Assembly: GCF_900141885.1 (NCBI RefSeq) | Contig: NZ_FQYY01000001.1 | Coordinates: forward strand, 124,001 to 188,000 | Direction of reading: 5' to 3' | DNA length: 64,000 nucleotides | From: Mesonia phycicola | GTDB taxonomy: Bacteria; Bacteroidota; Bacteroidia; Flavobacteriales; Flavobacteriaceae | Part shown: piece after piece, positions 8,972 to 18,537 of the stretch | How positions within the stretch are numbered: the first letter of the stretch is position 1 | How the letters are laid out: every line of letters starts with the position of its first letter | Translations under genes and position numbers: made by a program | Notes under the pieces: generated by a model | The model's input: only the letters and a program-made list of their open reading frames with translations | Database searches by the model: none | Told to the model about the DNA's origin: nothing

Positions 8972-10183
8972 ATGAAAATTCTACATACTGCCGATTGGCA
9001 TATTGGTAAAAAACTGCATAAGCATTATTTACACGAAGATTTTGATTTATTTATTAATTGGTTAATACCATTAATTTTAGATAAACAAATCGATGCTATT
9101 TTAATTTCTGGAGATGTGTTTGATTTGGCAAACCCTTCTGCAGAAGCACGTAAACAGTATTACCGTGCATTGCTTCAGCTTAGAAAAACCAATTGCCAAC
9201 TTATAATTACAGGAGGTAATCACGATTCACCCAGTATGCTAGATGCACCCAAAGAAATTTTAAATGAATTAAACGTAACCGTAATTGGCGGAATGCCAAA
9301 AAACATAGAAGAATGCCTTATTCCGCTTTTTAACAAAAATGGAGAAAAAGAAGTTATTGTAGCGGCTATTCCATTTTTACGAGATAGCGATTTACGCTCT
9401 ATTGAAGAAGAAGTAGTTTACGAGAATAGAATTGAAGCCATTAGAAAAGGCATTGAAGCCACATTTGCAAAAGCTGCAATAACTAGTAAAAAACAATTTC
9501 CTAAACTTCCTATTATAGCAATGGGTCATTTATATGCTGCTGGCATTGAGTCTTCTGATAGTGAACGGGACATTCAAATTGGTAATCAGGCGGCTTTCCA
9601 GGCAAGTCAATTTGGTGAAGAGTTTAGTTACGTAGCCTTAGGTCACATACATAAACCGCAACGTGTAAATGCGCAAATACCTACCTTTTATAGTGGCTCA
9701 CCTCTCCCACTTTCATTTAGTGAACGCAAAGATGAAAAAAGATTATTATTAATAGATACTAAAAATGGTTTTGAACCAGAGAGTATAACTATACCTAGTT
9801 TTAGAAAATTAATTAGAATTAGTGGTGTTATTTCTGAAATTCAGCAAAAATTAATAACAATTCAACCACAAGGAGAATTAACTAATCTTATTGAAGTAGA
9901 ATTAAAAGAAGATAATTACGACGCTAATTTAATTGCACAATTAGATGAATTAGTAACTAATTTTAAACAAACTAATTGTGAAATTGTAAAACATAGAGCC
10001 ACCTTTAAAAATCAGTTACGTGAAAGTGGTAAGCTATTTGAAAATCATCAACATTTAGAAGATTTAAAACCACAAGAAGTATTTCAAAAATTATTAGCAC
10101 AACACAGTTATACAGAAGATATTAAAGAAAAAGTGAACATTGCTTTTCAAGAATTACTAGAAGAAGTGAATGCTTCACATTAA
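8972..10183 (+). CDS. sbcD: exonuclease subunit SbcD (Mre11-like nuclease)
   Basis: 403 residues. The metallophosphoesterase motifs are in order: HTADWHIGKKLH, ISGDVFDLANPS, TGGNHDSPSML, AMGHLYAAG, and YVALGHIHKPQ. They place the protein in the SbcD/Mre11 family, the nuclease half of the SbcCD complex that cuts hairpins and blocked DNA ends. It is followed by sbcC on the same strand after 135 nt that hold an intergenic hairpin repeat. Confidence 0.96.
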   Translation: MKILHTADWHIGKKLHKHYLHEDFDLFINWLIPLILDKQIDAILISGDVFDLANPSAEARKQYYRALLQLRKTNCQLIITGGNHDSPSMLDAPKEILNELNVTVIGGMPKNIEECLIPLFNKNGEKEVIVAAIPFLRDSDLRSIEEEVVYENRIEAIRKGIEATFAKAAITSKKQFPKLPIIAMGHLYAAGIESSDSERDIQIGNQAAFQASQFGEEFSYVALGHIHKPQRVNAQIPTFYSGSPLPLSFSERKDEKRLLLIDTKNGFEPESITIPSFRKLIRISGVISEIQQKLITIQPQGELTNLIEVELKEDNYDANLIAQLDELVTNFKQTNCEIVKHRATFKNQLRESGKLFENHQHLEDLKPQEVFQKLLAQHSYTEDIKEKVNIAFQELLEEVNASH

Positions 10184-10197
10184 TTATTGAAAATTTT

Positions 10198-10278
10198 CGT
10201 CACCCTGAACTTGATTCAGGGTCACATTATAAGTATAAATGATTTTTGATGAGATGCTGAAATAAATTCAGCATGACG
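10198..10278. repeat. dispersed palindromic intergenic repeat, copy between sbcD and sbcC
   Basis: Two hairpins stand back to back: CCTGAA-cttga-TTCAGG and ATGCTGAA-ATAAA-TTCAGCAT. The element begins with CGTCA and ends with TGACG, so its ends are inverted copies. The 3' half has the layout GATGAGA-stem-loop-stem-TGACG that recurs at 29446 and in the array at 62145. Confidence 0.75.
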
Positions 10279-10318
10279 TAAGTTAAAATAGCTAAGGTCA
10301 AGATATAAAATAACTTGA

Positions 10319-13300
10319 ATGAAAATATTAAAAATAGCTTTTAAAAATATCAACTCGCTGCGTGGCGAGCACGAAATAGATTTTACTAAAGAACCGTTTT
10401 TACAAAACAGTTTATTTGCGATTACTGGACCTACAGGAAGTGGAAAAACTACGATTCTCGATGTAATTTCTTTAGCTTTATTTAATCAAGTACCACGATT
10501 AGGAAAGTTAAGTACTCAAGAAGTTCTTAAAAAAGGAGCTATTCTTACTCGCAACCAAAAAGAAGCTTACGCCAAAATTACTTACCAATGTAAACAAGGT
10601 ATTTTTGCTTCAACTTGGCAAATTTCTACTGCTAGAACCGGTAATCTACGCGATTATCATATGGAATTAGTAAATGTAGAAAGCGGACATTTAGACTTAA
10701 AAAAATCTGATGTTCCTGCTAAAAACGAAGAGTTAATTGGCTTAAACTACGATCAATTTATTAAATCTGTAGTATTAGCACAAGGCGAGTTTGCTAAGTT
10801 TTTAAAAGTACCTAAAAAAGAACGCGGAGCTCTTTTAGAAAAAATTACAGGCACCCAAATTTATAGAAGAATTGGGCAAGAAGCATTTTTAAAATACAAT
10901 CAAGTAAAAAAAGATACCGAAGAAAAAAGGCTTAAAATTGAAACTTTTAAAGAACAATTATTAGCTGAAGAAGTTTATGCCGAAAAGAAATTACAAGCAA
11001 AAAAACTTGAACTAGAAAAGAAAAACTTAAGCCTTTCTATTGAAAAAAATAATGAAGCTATAAAGCTAAAAAATAATTTAAAAGAGCAGCAAAATCAGGT
11101 TTTAGCTACAGAAAATAAAATAAAGCAAGTAGTAATTGAAACCGAAAAATTTAAAGAAGAAAAAGGAGCAAAACTTACCCAACATGAACAAATACAGTTT
11201 TTCTCTGAAGATTTAAATGCTTGGCAAAACTTCCAAAAAGAACAAAGAAAGAATACTGAAGAAATTACTAAGATTCAACAGAATTTAAAAGACTTTCAAA
11301 AAAAACAAAAGCATTTACAATTAGAGTTTTCTTCGACTTTTCAGTTAGATATTAGTCCGCAAAACGCTTCAAAAAAACTCTATAATTATAAAGAACAGGT
11401 TAGAAAATTAATAAGTGAAAGAAGTGATTTATTGTCGGTTTACAGAACTTCAGAACAACATATTTCTGGTTTATTAAATGACTTTCAGTTTAGCTCAAAA
11501 CCATCAAACACAGACACTTTTCAGCAAGAATTAAAAGAAAAACAACACGATAAATCTACCGTTTTTGAAAAGTTGAACAAAAAATTTCAACTTCAAGAAA
11601 AATCGGTTGCTGCTTGGCAAGAAGAAATTCAGCAGCAATTAAAATTAATTCGTACTGCAGAAAAAGAAGAATTTCAATTACTTCAATTAAAAAAAGACCT
11701 TAACAAAAAATCAGAAGAGCTTAAAAAAATTAATAATTCTTTAAATGGTTTACCTCAACAAGTAGAAAAAATTCAACAAGAATTAAAGTTGAAAGATGCG
11801 CAGCTTGAAGCCAAACAAAAAACTTTAGAAGTTGAGCAGTTACAAAAACAGCTAGAAGATTATCGCAAAGATCTGGTTGAAAATGAACCTTGCCCTTTGT
11901 GCGGATCTACACACCATCCATTTGCTTCAGCGCATCCAGAAGTTGAAAATCACTTAAAAACAAAAGTTGAACAATTACAAAAATCAATTCAGCAATTACA
12001 ACAAGAGCTCACGCGAGAACAAACTCAATGGCAACAATTTCAGCAGCAACAAGAAAAACTTGAAAAAGAAATTAAGCCAACGGAAAGCTTATTAACAGAC
12101 AAAGAAAAAGAGTTTAAAGTAAATTTTGCTGTAATCCTTCAGCAGAAAAAAGAGCAATCTTTTGCTGAAATGGAAACTAAATTAGAAACAGATTTAGAAG
12201 AGTTAAAAGAAGCTAAGCAACTAGAAAAAGACTTAGCTCAACTTCAAGAATTAGCCGAAAAATCTAGAGAATTAGCGCAGTTGATTGCTAAAGGAAAAAC
12301 AAAGAGTAAAGCGATTGAGGCACTTTTTAAAGGAAGCAATTTTGAAAATGAAATTAGCACGGTAGAAACGTCTTGGAATAGGAATGAACAAGATATTTAT
12401 CAGCAACAGAAATTACTTGAAACTACCGAAAAATCTCTTGCAGAAGTGAACGAGAAATTAGCGAAATTAACCAAAACGCTCACTACTCAACTTGCAGAAA
12501 AAGGTTACCAAAATATAGAACAAGCTCTAACTATTAGACTTACCGCTACAGAAGCTCAAGCTTGGCAAAAAGAGCGAGAGCAGCTACAGCAAAAGGGAAT
12601 TGAATTGAAAACGCTTCTGCAAAAATTAAATGAAGAAATTGAGTTGTTACAACAAAAAGACAATGAAATAAGTTTAGAGAAGTTAGAAGAAGTACTTAAA
12701 AATGAAAACGAATTATTAGCCAAAAATGAATATGACCTTAGAGAAATTCTACGTTTATTAAAAAATCAATCTGAAAATTTAAAACAGATTGAAAATTTAC
12801 AAAATGAAATAGGTAAAAAATTAGAACAGTCTGAACATTGGAAAATTTTAAACGATTTAATTGGAGATAAAACCGGTAATAAATTTAATGATTTTGCTCA
12901 AGATTTAACGCTAGCTCAACTTTTACAACTAGCCAATAAACGCCTGGTTAATCTAAGTGACCGTTACCGTATTGACCAACCTACTGATGATGAAGATGAT
13001 AGTTTAGTAGCGATCGATGAGCATATGGGTGGTCAACGCCGTTCTATAAAAACGCTTTCTGGTGGAGAAACTTTTATTTTGAGCTTGGCTTTAGCTTTAG
13101 CACTTTCTGATTTAGCTTCTAGAAATATAGAAATTAATAGCCTTTTTATAGATGAAGGTTTTGGAACTTTAGACCCAGAAACTTTAGACCAAACTTTAGA
13201 TACCTTAGAAGTTTTACAAGCAGAATCTTCTAAAATGATTGGAGTTATTAGTCACGTAGAAAGTTTAAAAGAACGTATTGCTACGCAAATAAGACTTACG

Positions 13301-13339
13301 CAAAATGGGCAAGGTTATAGCAGTTTAACCATTGTATAA
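10319..13339 (+). CDS. sbcC: exonuclease subunit SbcC (Rad50-like ATPase)
   Basis: 1006 residues. The N-terminal ABC half has Walker A GPTGSGKTTILD near residue 40. Two long coiled-coil arms rich in Gln/Lys/Glu flank a zinc hook, ENEPCPLCGS, near residue 523. The C-terminal half has the ABC signature TLSGGETFILSLALA and Walker B SLFIDEGFGTLD. It forms the ATP-driven, DNA-bridging partner of SbcD. The arms are unusually Gln-rich but the length is normal. A terminator follows at once. Confidence 0.97.
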   Translation: MKILKIAFKNINSLRGEHEIDFTKEPFLQNSLFAITGPTGSGKTTILDVISLALFNQVPRLGKLSTQEVLKKGAILTRNQKEAYAKITYQCKQGIFASTWQISTARTGNLRDYHMELVNVESGHLDLKKSDVPAKNEELIGLNYDQFIKSVVLAQGEFAKFLKVPKKERGALLEKITGTQIYRRIGQEAFLKYNQVKKDTEEKRLKIETFKEQLLAEEVYAEKKLQAKKLELEKKNLSLSIEKNNEAIKLKNNLKEQQNQVLATENKIKQVVIETEKFKEEKGAKLTQHEQIQFFSEDLNAWQNFQKEQRKNTEEITKIQQNLKDFQKKQKHLQLEFSSTFQLDISPQNASKKLYNYKEQVRKLISERSDLLSVYRTSEQHISGLLNDFQFSSKPSNTDTFQQELKEKQHDKSTVFEKLNKKFQLQEKSVAAWQEEIQQQLKLIRTAEKEEFQLLQLKKDLNKKSEELKKINNSLNGLPQQVEKIQQELKLKDAQLEAKQKTLEVEQLQKQLEDYRKDLVENEPCPLCGSTHHPFASAHPEVENHLKTKVEQLQKSIQQLQQELTREQTQWQQFQQQQEKLEKEIKPTESLLTDKEKEFKVNFAVILQQKKEQSFAEMETKLETDLEELKEAKQLEKDLAQLQELAEKSRELAQLIAKGKTKSKAIEALFKGSNFENEISTVETSWNRNEQDIYQQQKLLETTEKSLAEVNEKLAKLTKTLTTQLAEKGYQNIEQALTIRLTATEAQAWQKEREQLQQKGIELKTLLQKLNEEIELLQQKDNEISLEKLEEVLKNENELLAKNEYDLREILRLLKNQSENLKQIENLQNEIGKKLEQSEHWKILNDLIGDKTGNKFNDFAQDLTLAQLLQLANKRLVNLSDRYRIDQPTDDEDDSLVAIDEHMGGQRRSIKTLSGGETFILSLALALALSDLASRNIEINSLFIDEGFGTLDPETLDQTLDTLEVLQAESSKMIGVISHVESLKERIATQIRLTQNGQGYSSLTIV

Positions 13340-13342
13340 AGC

Positions 13343-13375
13343 AAAACAGCCTCCCAAAAAGGAGGCTGTTTTTAT
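13343..13375. terminator. bidirectional terminator between sbcC and the E2 gene
   Basis: 9-bp GC-rich stem ACAGCCTCC / GGAGGCTGT with A-run before and T-run after, between convergent genes. Confidence 0.9.
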
Positions 13376-13390
13376 ATTATAATGGTGAAA

Positions 13391-14692
13391 CTAGAAATTT
13401 CTAGTATCATCAAAACCTTCTAAATATTGAGCAACACGCTGCACAAACTGTCCGCCTAAAGCTCCGTTTACCACTCTGTGGTCGTAACTATGAGATAAAA
13501 ACATTTTGTGTCTAATACCTATAAAATCACCTTCTGGAGTTTCTATTACTGCAGGAACTTTACGAATGGCTCCTAAAGCTAAAATTGCAACTTGTGGCTG
13601 ATTAATTATTGGTGTACCCATAATGCTACCGAAAGTACCAACATTAGTCACCGTATAAGTACCGCCTTGCGTATCGTCTGGTTTTAATTTTCCTGCTCTT
13701 GCTCTTGAGGCTAAATCGTTTACCTGTTTTGCTAAACCAACTAGATTTAATTGATCTGCGTTTTTAATAACAGGTACAATTAAGTTACCATCAGGTAGCG
13801 CTGCCGCCATCCCTAAATTAATATTTTTACGTTTAATTATTTTATCTCCATCTACAGAGATATTAATTAAAGGAAAGTCTTTAATAGCCTTTGCTACTGC
13901 TTCCATAAAAATTGGAGTAAAGGTTAATTTTTCTCCTTCACGTTTAGAAAATTCATTTTTAACTTTATTTCTCCAGTTCCATATTTTAGTAACATCTACC
14001 TCAATAAAAGACTGTACGTGAGCAGAAGTTTCTATACTCTTCATCATATGATGAGAAATCATTTTTCCCATTCTACTCATTTCTATAATTTCATCTTCAC
14101 CGTTTACACTTACTGGCGTAGCAGCTGGTTTTGGTGTAGATTGTACTGGAGTACTTACTGGTGCTGGAGCTACTTGCTCTTCTCTATTTTGTACGTAATT
14201 TAAAATATCATCTTTGGTAACACGCCCATCTTTACCTGTACCTTGTACTTTTTCTAACTCTTCTGCGCTTATGCCTTCTTGCTTGGCTATATTTTTAACT
14301 AACGGAGAGTAAAAACGATCACTATCGCTATAATCTTCGTTACTTACTGTTGCTTGCGCTTGGTTTACTGTCTCTTCAACTGCGGTAATATTAGCAGAAG
14401 TTTCTGTTGTATTAGTTTCTTCTGAAGTTGAAGTTGTATCTGCAGCATCTCCATCTACTTCTATAATAGCAATGGTTTGCCCTACTTGCACAACATCATC
14501 TGGACCAAAAAGTTTTTCTACTAACACACCATTTACCTCACTTGGCACTTCACTATCTACTTTATCTGTAGCTATTTCTAAGACCGCTTCATCTTCTTCA
14601 ATGGTATCTCCTACTTCTTTTAACCAATTTGTAATGGTTGCTTCTGCAACACTTTCTCCCATTTTGGGTAATTTCAGTTCAAATTTTGCCAT
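13391..14692 (-). CDS. 2-oxoacid dehydrogenase E2 component (dihydrolipoyl acyltransferase)
   Basis: 433 residues. Order: an N-terminal lipoyl domain with the lipoylated Lys in EIATDKVDSEVPSE, a Thr/Pro/Ala-rich linker, a peripheral-subunit-binding domain (FYSPLVKNIAKQEGISAEELE), a second linker, and the catalytic acyltransferase domain ending in SHSYDHRVVNGALGG. The usual HxxxDG catalytic motif reads HRVVNG, with Asn at the Asp place. The single lipoyl domain and sequence look most like branched-chain 2-oxoacid or 2-oxoglutarate E2. No E1 or E3 gene is adjacent, so the substrate cannot be fixed from context. Confidence 0.92.
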   Translation of the reverse strand: MAKFELKLPKMGESVAEATITNWLKEVGDTIEEDEAVLEIATDKVDSEVPSEVNGVLVEKLFGPDDVVQVGQTIAIIEVDGDAADTTSTSEETNTTETSANITAVEETVNQAQATVSNEDYSDSDRFYSPLVKNIAKQEGISAEELEKVQGTGKDGRVTKDDILNYVQNREEQVAPAPVSTPVQSTPKPAATPVSVNGEDEIIEMSRMGKMISHHMMKSIETSAHVQSFIEVDVTKIWNWRNKVKNEFSKREGEKLTFTPIFMEAVAKAIKDFPLINISVDGDKIIKRKNINLGMAAALPDGNLIVPVIKNADQLNLVGLAKQVNDLASRARAGKLKPDDTQGGTYTVTNVGTFGSIMGTPIINQPQVAILALGAIRKVPAVIETPEGDFIGIRHKMFLSHSYDHRVVNGALGGQFVQRVAQYLEGFDDTRNF

Positions 14693-14767
14693 ATCTTAAA
14701 CCCGAAGGTCTTATTTTTAATTTAAAATGCGAATTTAATAAAAAATCACTCAAATAATAACTATTTT

Positions 14768-15886
14768 TCAATAATCAAAATTTAATACAGAGCCTTGGCT
14801 TCTGCTATCATCGCTTCCAACAGTAAAATTAAAGTTTACTGGTTTGATACGAAAGTAATTTTGGTTGATTTTAAGATTTGTCATGATACTAAAAATTTCT
14901 TGGTACTCCATACTTTTAGCATCAAAAATTAATTGAGAATTCTTTATTTCTAATTTATTTAGCTCATCTCTAGAAATATGAATAATTTCTTTTTTTAATT
15001 TATTTGAAATTCTTTCTAAAACAGGACGATCACTAACCCAATAAATTTCCTTACAATTAACTGTTTTATTTTTAGTAGGCGTTTTAGCATGTAAAAATTT
15101 GGCTAATTGCAACAGTAATTTAATTAACGGATTTAATATTCTTGCCCTTTGAAAGTGTTTTTGGTAAAAAATATCCATAGCTCCATAAAAACGTTCTCTG
15201 TATTTTTTATCTTTTAAAGTACTCTCACCTTTATAATGCAATACTTTTTGTGAACCTATATAATAATTTTGGTAGCCTGCTTTTAAAAATTTATAAGACA
15301 AATCTATGTCTTCTCCATACATAAAATAGTCTTCATCTAGCATCCCTACTGCTTTATACTTAGATTTTTGCATTAGCATAAATGCCCCAACCAAAATATC
15401 TACTTTACCAGTTTCTTCTTCTGCTAATTTAGAATAGTAGTTTTTATTGATTTTTAGTAATTTTTGAAATGCAATTTTAGGCGTGGGTATATTTCTTTTA
15501 GATTCTGGCAGAAAATTTCCTGTTCCGTCAATTAATTGTGGAGCTACAATTCCTAAATCTTGATGTTGTTCAGCAAAATTTAGTAAACAACTAAACACAT
15601 TTTCTCCTACAATGGTATCTGGATTTAAAAGACATATATATTTGCCTTTGGCTATATTAACCCCTATATTATTTCCTTTGCTAAAGCCTAAATTTTCTTT
15701 ATTCTGAATTAATTGAACGTTAGGGAAATGTGTTTTTACCCATTGGCAACTCTCATCTTGAGAATTATTATCTACTACAATAATTTCTGAAGATATACTT
15801 TGAAGTGCTTTTTCTGTACTAGAAATACACTGCATTAAATAATAGGGTACTTTATAATTTAGGATAATTACAGAGAGTTGAATCAC
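14768..15886 (-). CDS. family 2 glycosyltransferase (rhamnosyltransferase-like)
   Basis: 372 residues. A GT-A fold is shown by LSVIILNYKVPYYL, IIVVDNNSQDES, NLGFSKGNNIG and the metal-binding CLLNPDTIV. This N-terminal 260-residue part matches WcaE/RfbN-type transferases that add sugars to surface glycans from nucleotide donors. The remaining C-terminal tail (about 110 residues) has no motif I recognise. The start lies 3 nt after the recR stop, so the two are very probably co-transcribed. Confidence 0.88.
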   Translation of the reverse strand: MIQLSVIILNYKVPYYLMQCISSTEKALQSISSEIIVVDNNSQDESCQWVKTHFPNVQLIQNKENLGFSKGNNIGVNIAKGKYICLLNPDTIVGENVFSCLLNFAEQHQDLGIVAPQLIDGTGNFLPESKRNIPTPKIAFQKLLKINKNYYSKLAEEETGKVDILVGAFMLMQKSKYKAVGMLDEDYFMYGEDIDLSYKFLKAGYQNYYIGSQKVLHYKGESTLKDKKYRERFYGAMDIFYQKHFQRARILNPLIKLLLQLAKFLHAKTPTKNKTVNCKEIYWVSDRPVLERISNKLKKEIIHISRDELNKLEIKNSQLIFDAKSMEYQEIFSIMTNLKINQNYFRIKPVNFNFTVGSDDSRSQGSVLNFDY

Positions 15887-15889
15887 AAC

Positions 15890-16507
15890 TTAGCTTTTAA
15901 GTGAATTTTCAAATGGTACACGGTTTAAAATACTTCTACCAAGAGTTACCTCATCTGCATATTCTAACTCATCTCCTACTCCAATACCACGTGCAATAGT
16001 AGAGGTGGTTATCTTGTAATCTTCTAATTGTTTGTAAATATAGAAATTAGTAGTATCACCTTCCATAGTGCTGCTTAAAGCAAAAATAATTTCTGTTACT
16101 TCTTCTCTTTTTACTTTGTCTATAAGTGTGGTGATGTTTAATTGATTAGGACCAACTCCATCCATCGGACTAATTTTGCCTCCCAAAACGTGATACAAAC
16201 CTCTGTATTGACTTGTATTTTCTATAGCCATTACATCTCTAATATCTTCTACTACACAAACTAAACTTTTCTCTCTATTGGGATTAGCGCAAATCTCGCA
16301 CAAATCAAAATCACTAATATTATGGCAGTTTTTACAAAATTTTACTTCTGTTTTTAAATCTACCAATGCTTTAGCTAGATGTGTAGTTTGTTCTTCTGGT
16401 TGCCTTAACAAATGAAGTACTAAACGTAATGCGGTACGCTTACCTATACCTGGAAGTTGTGCCATTTCATGCACGGCGTTTTCCAACAGTTTTGAAGAGA
16501 AATCCAT
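15890..16507 (-). CDS. recR: recombination mediator RecR
   Basis: 205 residues, normal length. N-terminal helix-hairpin-helix [17 protein letters not shown], a four-Cys zinc finger [16 protein letters not shown], then a Toprim domain beginning [15 protein letters not shown] and ending with the RecR C-terminal [20 protein letters not shown] type sequence (here [16 protein letters not shown]). It helps load RecA in gap repair with RecF and RecO. It precedes a glycosyltransferase with 3 nt spacing and follows a T9SS gene by 31 nt. Confidence 0.98.
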   Translation of the reverse strand: MDFSSKLLENAVHEMAQLPGIGKRTALRLVLHLLRQPEEQTTHLAKALVDLKTEVKFCKNCHNISDFDLCEICANPNREKSLVCVVEDIRDVMAIENTSQYRGLYHVLGGKISPMDGVGPNQLNITTLIDKVKREEVTEIIFALSSTMEGDTTNFYIYKQLEDYKITTSTIARGIGVGDELEYADEVTLGRSILNRVPFENSLKS

Positions 16508-16538
16508 AACTGCGAATTTACAAATTTTAACTGGGTGA

Positions 16539-18461
16539 TTAACGTATTAAACTAAAATTACTTTTGAATGTTTTTGTTACAATGCTTCCTTCTGCTAAAA
16601 CTTCTTTATATTTTACTAAAAACCAATAATCATTAGATGGCATTTGTTTACCATGGTAAGTACCGTCCCATCCTTTAGAATTGGCTGCTAAGCTTTTTAA
16701 TAACTTACCAAATCTATCAAAAATTAAAATTTCTGCATTACTATTATTTCCGCTTAAACCTATAATATTCCACGTATCATTTATCCCATCTTGATTAGGT
16801 GTAAAAAACCTAGGGTAATCTATAAAAGTTACCGTTGTAAAACTACTACCACAACCTTCTGTATGTCTTCCTGTTACAGTAAATTGTCCTCCTCCTTCTA
16901 CCGCAAATGTTACGGTATTTGTTATTTGATCTACAGGTTGCCAATTTCCATTACCTACTCTAAACTCATAAGTACCAATACCAGTAATATTACTCACTGT
17001 AATTAGGTGTTGTTCTTCAAAATTTAAGCTACTTCTAGATACTTCAAAACTAGGTGGTGCATCTGTATATGCATCTAATAAAAAACTACTTACTGCATTA
17101 CAATCTGTAAAGCTTGCGTCTTCTACTCTTACCCATATTTCTTGAGGGAGAGTCTGTGTATTTTCAAAAGCTAATGGAGAAGTTATTGCGTTTGTACCGT
17201 TTACAGCGTGATTTTGTGTATAATGATAAGAGACTTGAAAATTATCACCTAAATTACCTAAAGCTAATGAATCGTTTTCTGTTAAATTAAACAACACTTT
17301 ACCGTCTTCATCTCCGTCACACTCATAAAAGTCTATTAAATTTTCACCTACTTGTATAGGCTCTATAGTTACTGTGAAAATACCGTCTTGGTTTGCTGAA
17401 CAGGCAACATTACCATCTACATCTTCTACATACGTGTATAATGTTTCTATATTTAATTCTTGACCAACAAATTGTGTAATTTGGGCATTTCCTGAACTAT
17501 CTAACTGAATTTCTTGTACTGTACCTCCATCTATTTGAAATTCTACATAAGCATTAGCGGTACCTGAAAATTGAATTTCAACATCTTTAGCTGCACAGAT
17601 GGGGTTTTCTGAAAAAGATATATTTATGTCTTTAACTTGATTGATTATTAAATTAAATTCTGAAAAACTTGTACAACCAGTAATACTATTCGTAACTTTT
17701 GTGTAAATAGTTTTTATAGCTTGTGTAGACGTATAATTATTAGCTAAGGGGTTATTGCTATCTACCGCATCTGCTAATGAGTCATAAAACTCTACTGTAT
17801 TATTATTTAAGTCTGAATTCACTAAGCTTTTTAAATTATCCAAATCAAAAATTGCACTCCCAGTATTACTACATATTTCTATATCTGAAATTGAATTAGC
17901 TTCTGGTGGCTCAGGAAACGCTCCAGTACCTTGAGCAGCTGAACCTGTCCAATTAATTTCAAAACCTCCGTTTCCTATAGGTCTATCTATAACAATATAA
18001 TAAGATTCTCCATCAACTACATCTAGCCATTCTACATAACTATCTCCTAATGCTCCTGGACCTTCAAACTCTTCTAAATTTGCATCTCCCAAACCTGTAT
18101 AATTGTTAGATTGACCTGCTGCTTCTGGATTTGTAGTAGAACATCTAATTGGTGTAGTTAAACTAGAGCAGTCTTCATTTGGTCCATATACCCAAAAATC
18201 ATAATCTACCGTAATACTTGTGTTTTCTGGAATTATATCAAAACCTAATTTTCCACTTTGTACAATATCCACTTTAATCCAAATAGAATTATGTTCTTCA
18301 CTAGTACAACCAGAAACTTCTTGTACACCTGCACCGCTTGCATTAGAACTAAAACTACCATTACCACAAATAACAATAGCATTTACACAATCATTTGGTT
18401 CTTGTGCTCTTGCAGATAAACAAAGTAAAACAGTAAATAAAAAGGGGAGATATAATTTCAT
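16539..18461 (-). CDS. secreted protein with T9SS type B (gliding-motility-type) C-terminal sorting domain
   Basis: About 640 residues. I choose the Met at 18461 because it opens a standard signal peptide ([20 protein letters not shown]); a longer reading from 18485 would begin inside the hairpin that ends the upstream gene. The N-terminal domain ([13 protein letters not shown] onward) is a Cys-containing beta-sandwich seen in many Bacteroidota surface proteins. The middle has Ig-like segments. The C-terminus [18 protein letters not shown] ... [12 protein letters not shown] ... [18 protein letters not shown] is the type B sorting signal. The protein is expected to be exported and retained at the surface. 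Confidence 0.88.
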   Translation of the reverse strand: MKLYLPFLFTVLLCLSARAQEPNDCVNAIVICGNGSFSSNASGAGVQEVSGCTSEEHNSIWIKVDIVQSGKLGFDIIPENTSITVDYDFWVYGPNEDCSSLTTPIRCSTTNPEAAGQSNNYTGLGDANLEEFEGPGALGDSYVEWLDVVDGESYYIVIDRPIGNGGFEINWTGSAAQGTGAFPEPPEANSISDIEICSNTGSAIFDLDNLKSLVNSDLNNNTVEFYDSLADAVDSNNPLANNYTSTQAIKTIYTKVTNSITGCTSFSEFNLIINQVKDINISFSENPICAAKDVEIQFSGTANAYVEFQIDGGTVQEIQLDSSGNAQITQFVGQELNIETLYTYVEDVDGNVACSANQDGIFTVTIEPIQVGENLIDFYECDGDEDGKVLFNLTENDSLALGNLGDNFQVSYHYTQNHAVNGTNAITSPLAFENTQTLPQEIWVRVEDASFTDCNAVSSFLLDAYTDAPPSFEVSRSSLNFEEQHLITVSNITGIGTYEFRVGNGNWQPVDQITNTVTFAVEGGGQFTVTGRHTEGCGSSFTTVTFIDYPRFFTPNQDGINDTWNIIGLSGNNSNAEILIFDRFGKLLKSLAANSKGWDGTYHGKQMPSNDYWFLVKYKEVLAEGSIVTKTFKSNFSLIR

Positions 18462-18471
18462 AAAATAAAGC

Positions 18472-18502
18472 AAAAAAATAGTCAACCTAAATGGTTGACT
18501 AT
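18472..18502 (-). terminator. terminator of the OmpA-PD40 gene
   Basis: Stem ATAGTCAACC / GGTTGACTAT followed on the minus strand by a run of T. It ends transcripts from 20388 and lies 10 nt upstream of the next start. Confidence 0.85.
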
Positions 18503-18537
18503 TATATAATCATTACAAAAATAGGTATAATTATTTA

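Noticed and set aside
16791-17006. Plus-strand ORF inside the type B T9SS gene
   Set aside because: It is a reverse-strand shadow with a low-complexity product and no signal or motif; the minus-strand reading has clear domains.
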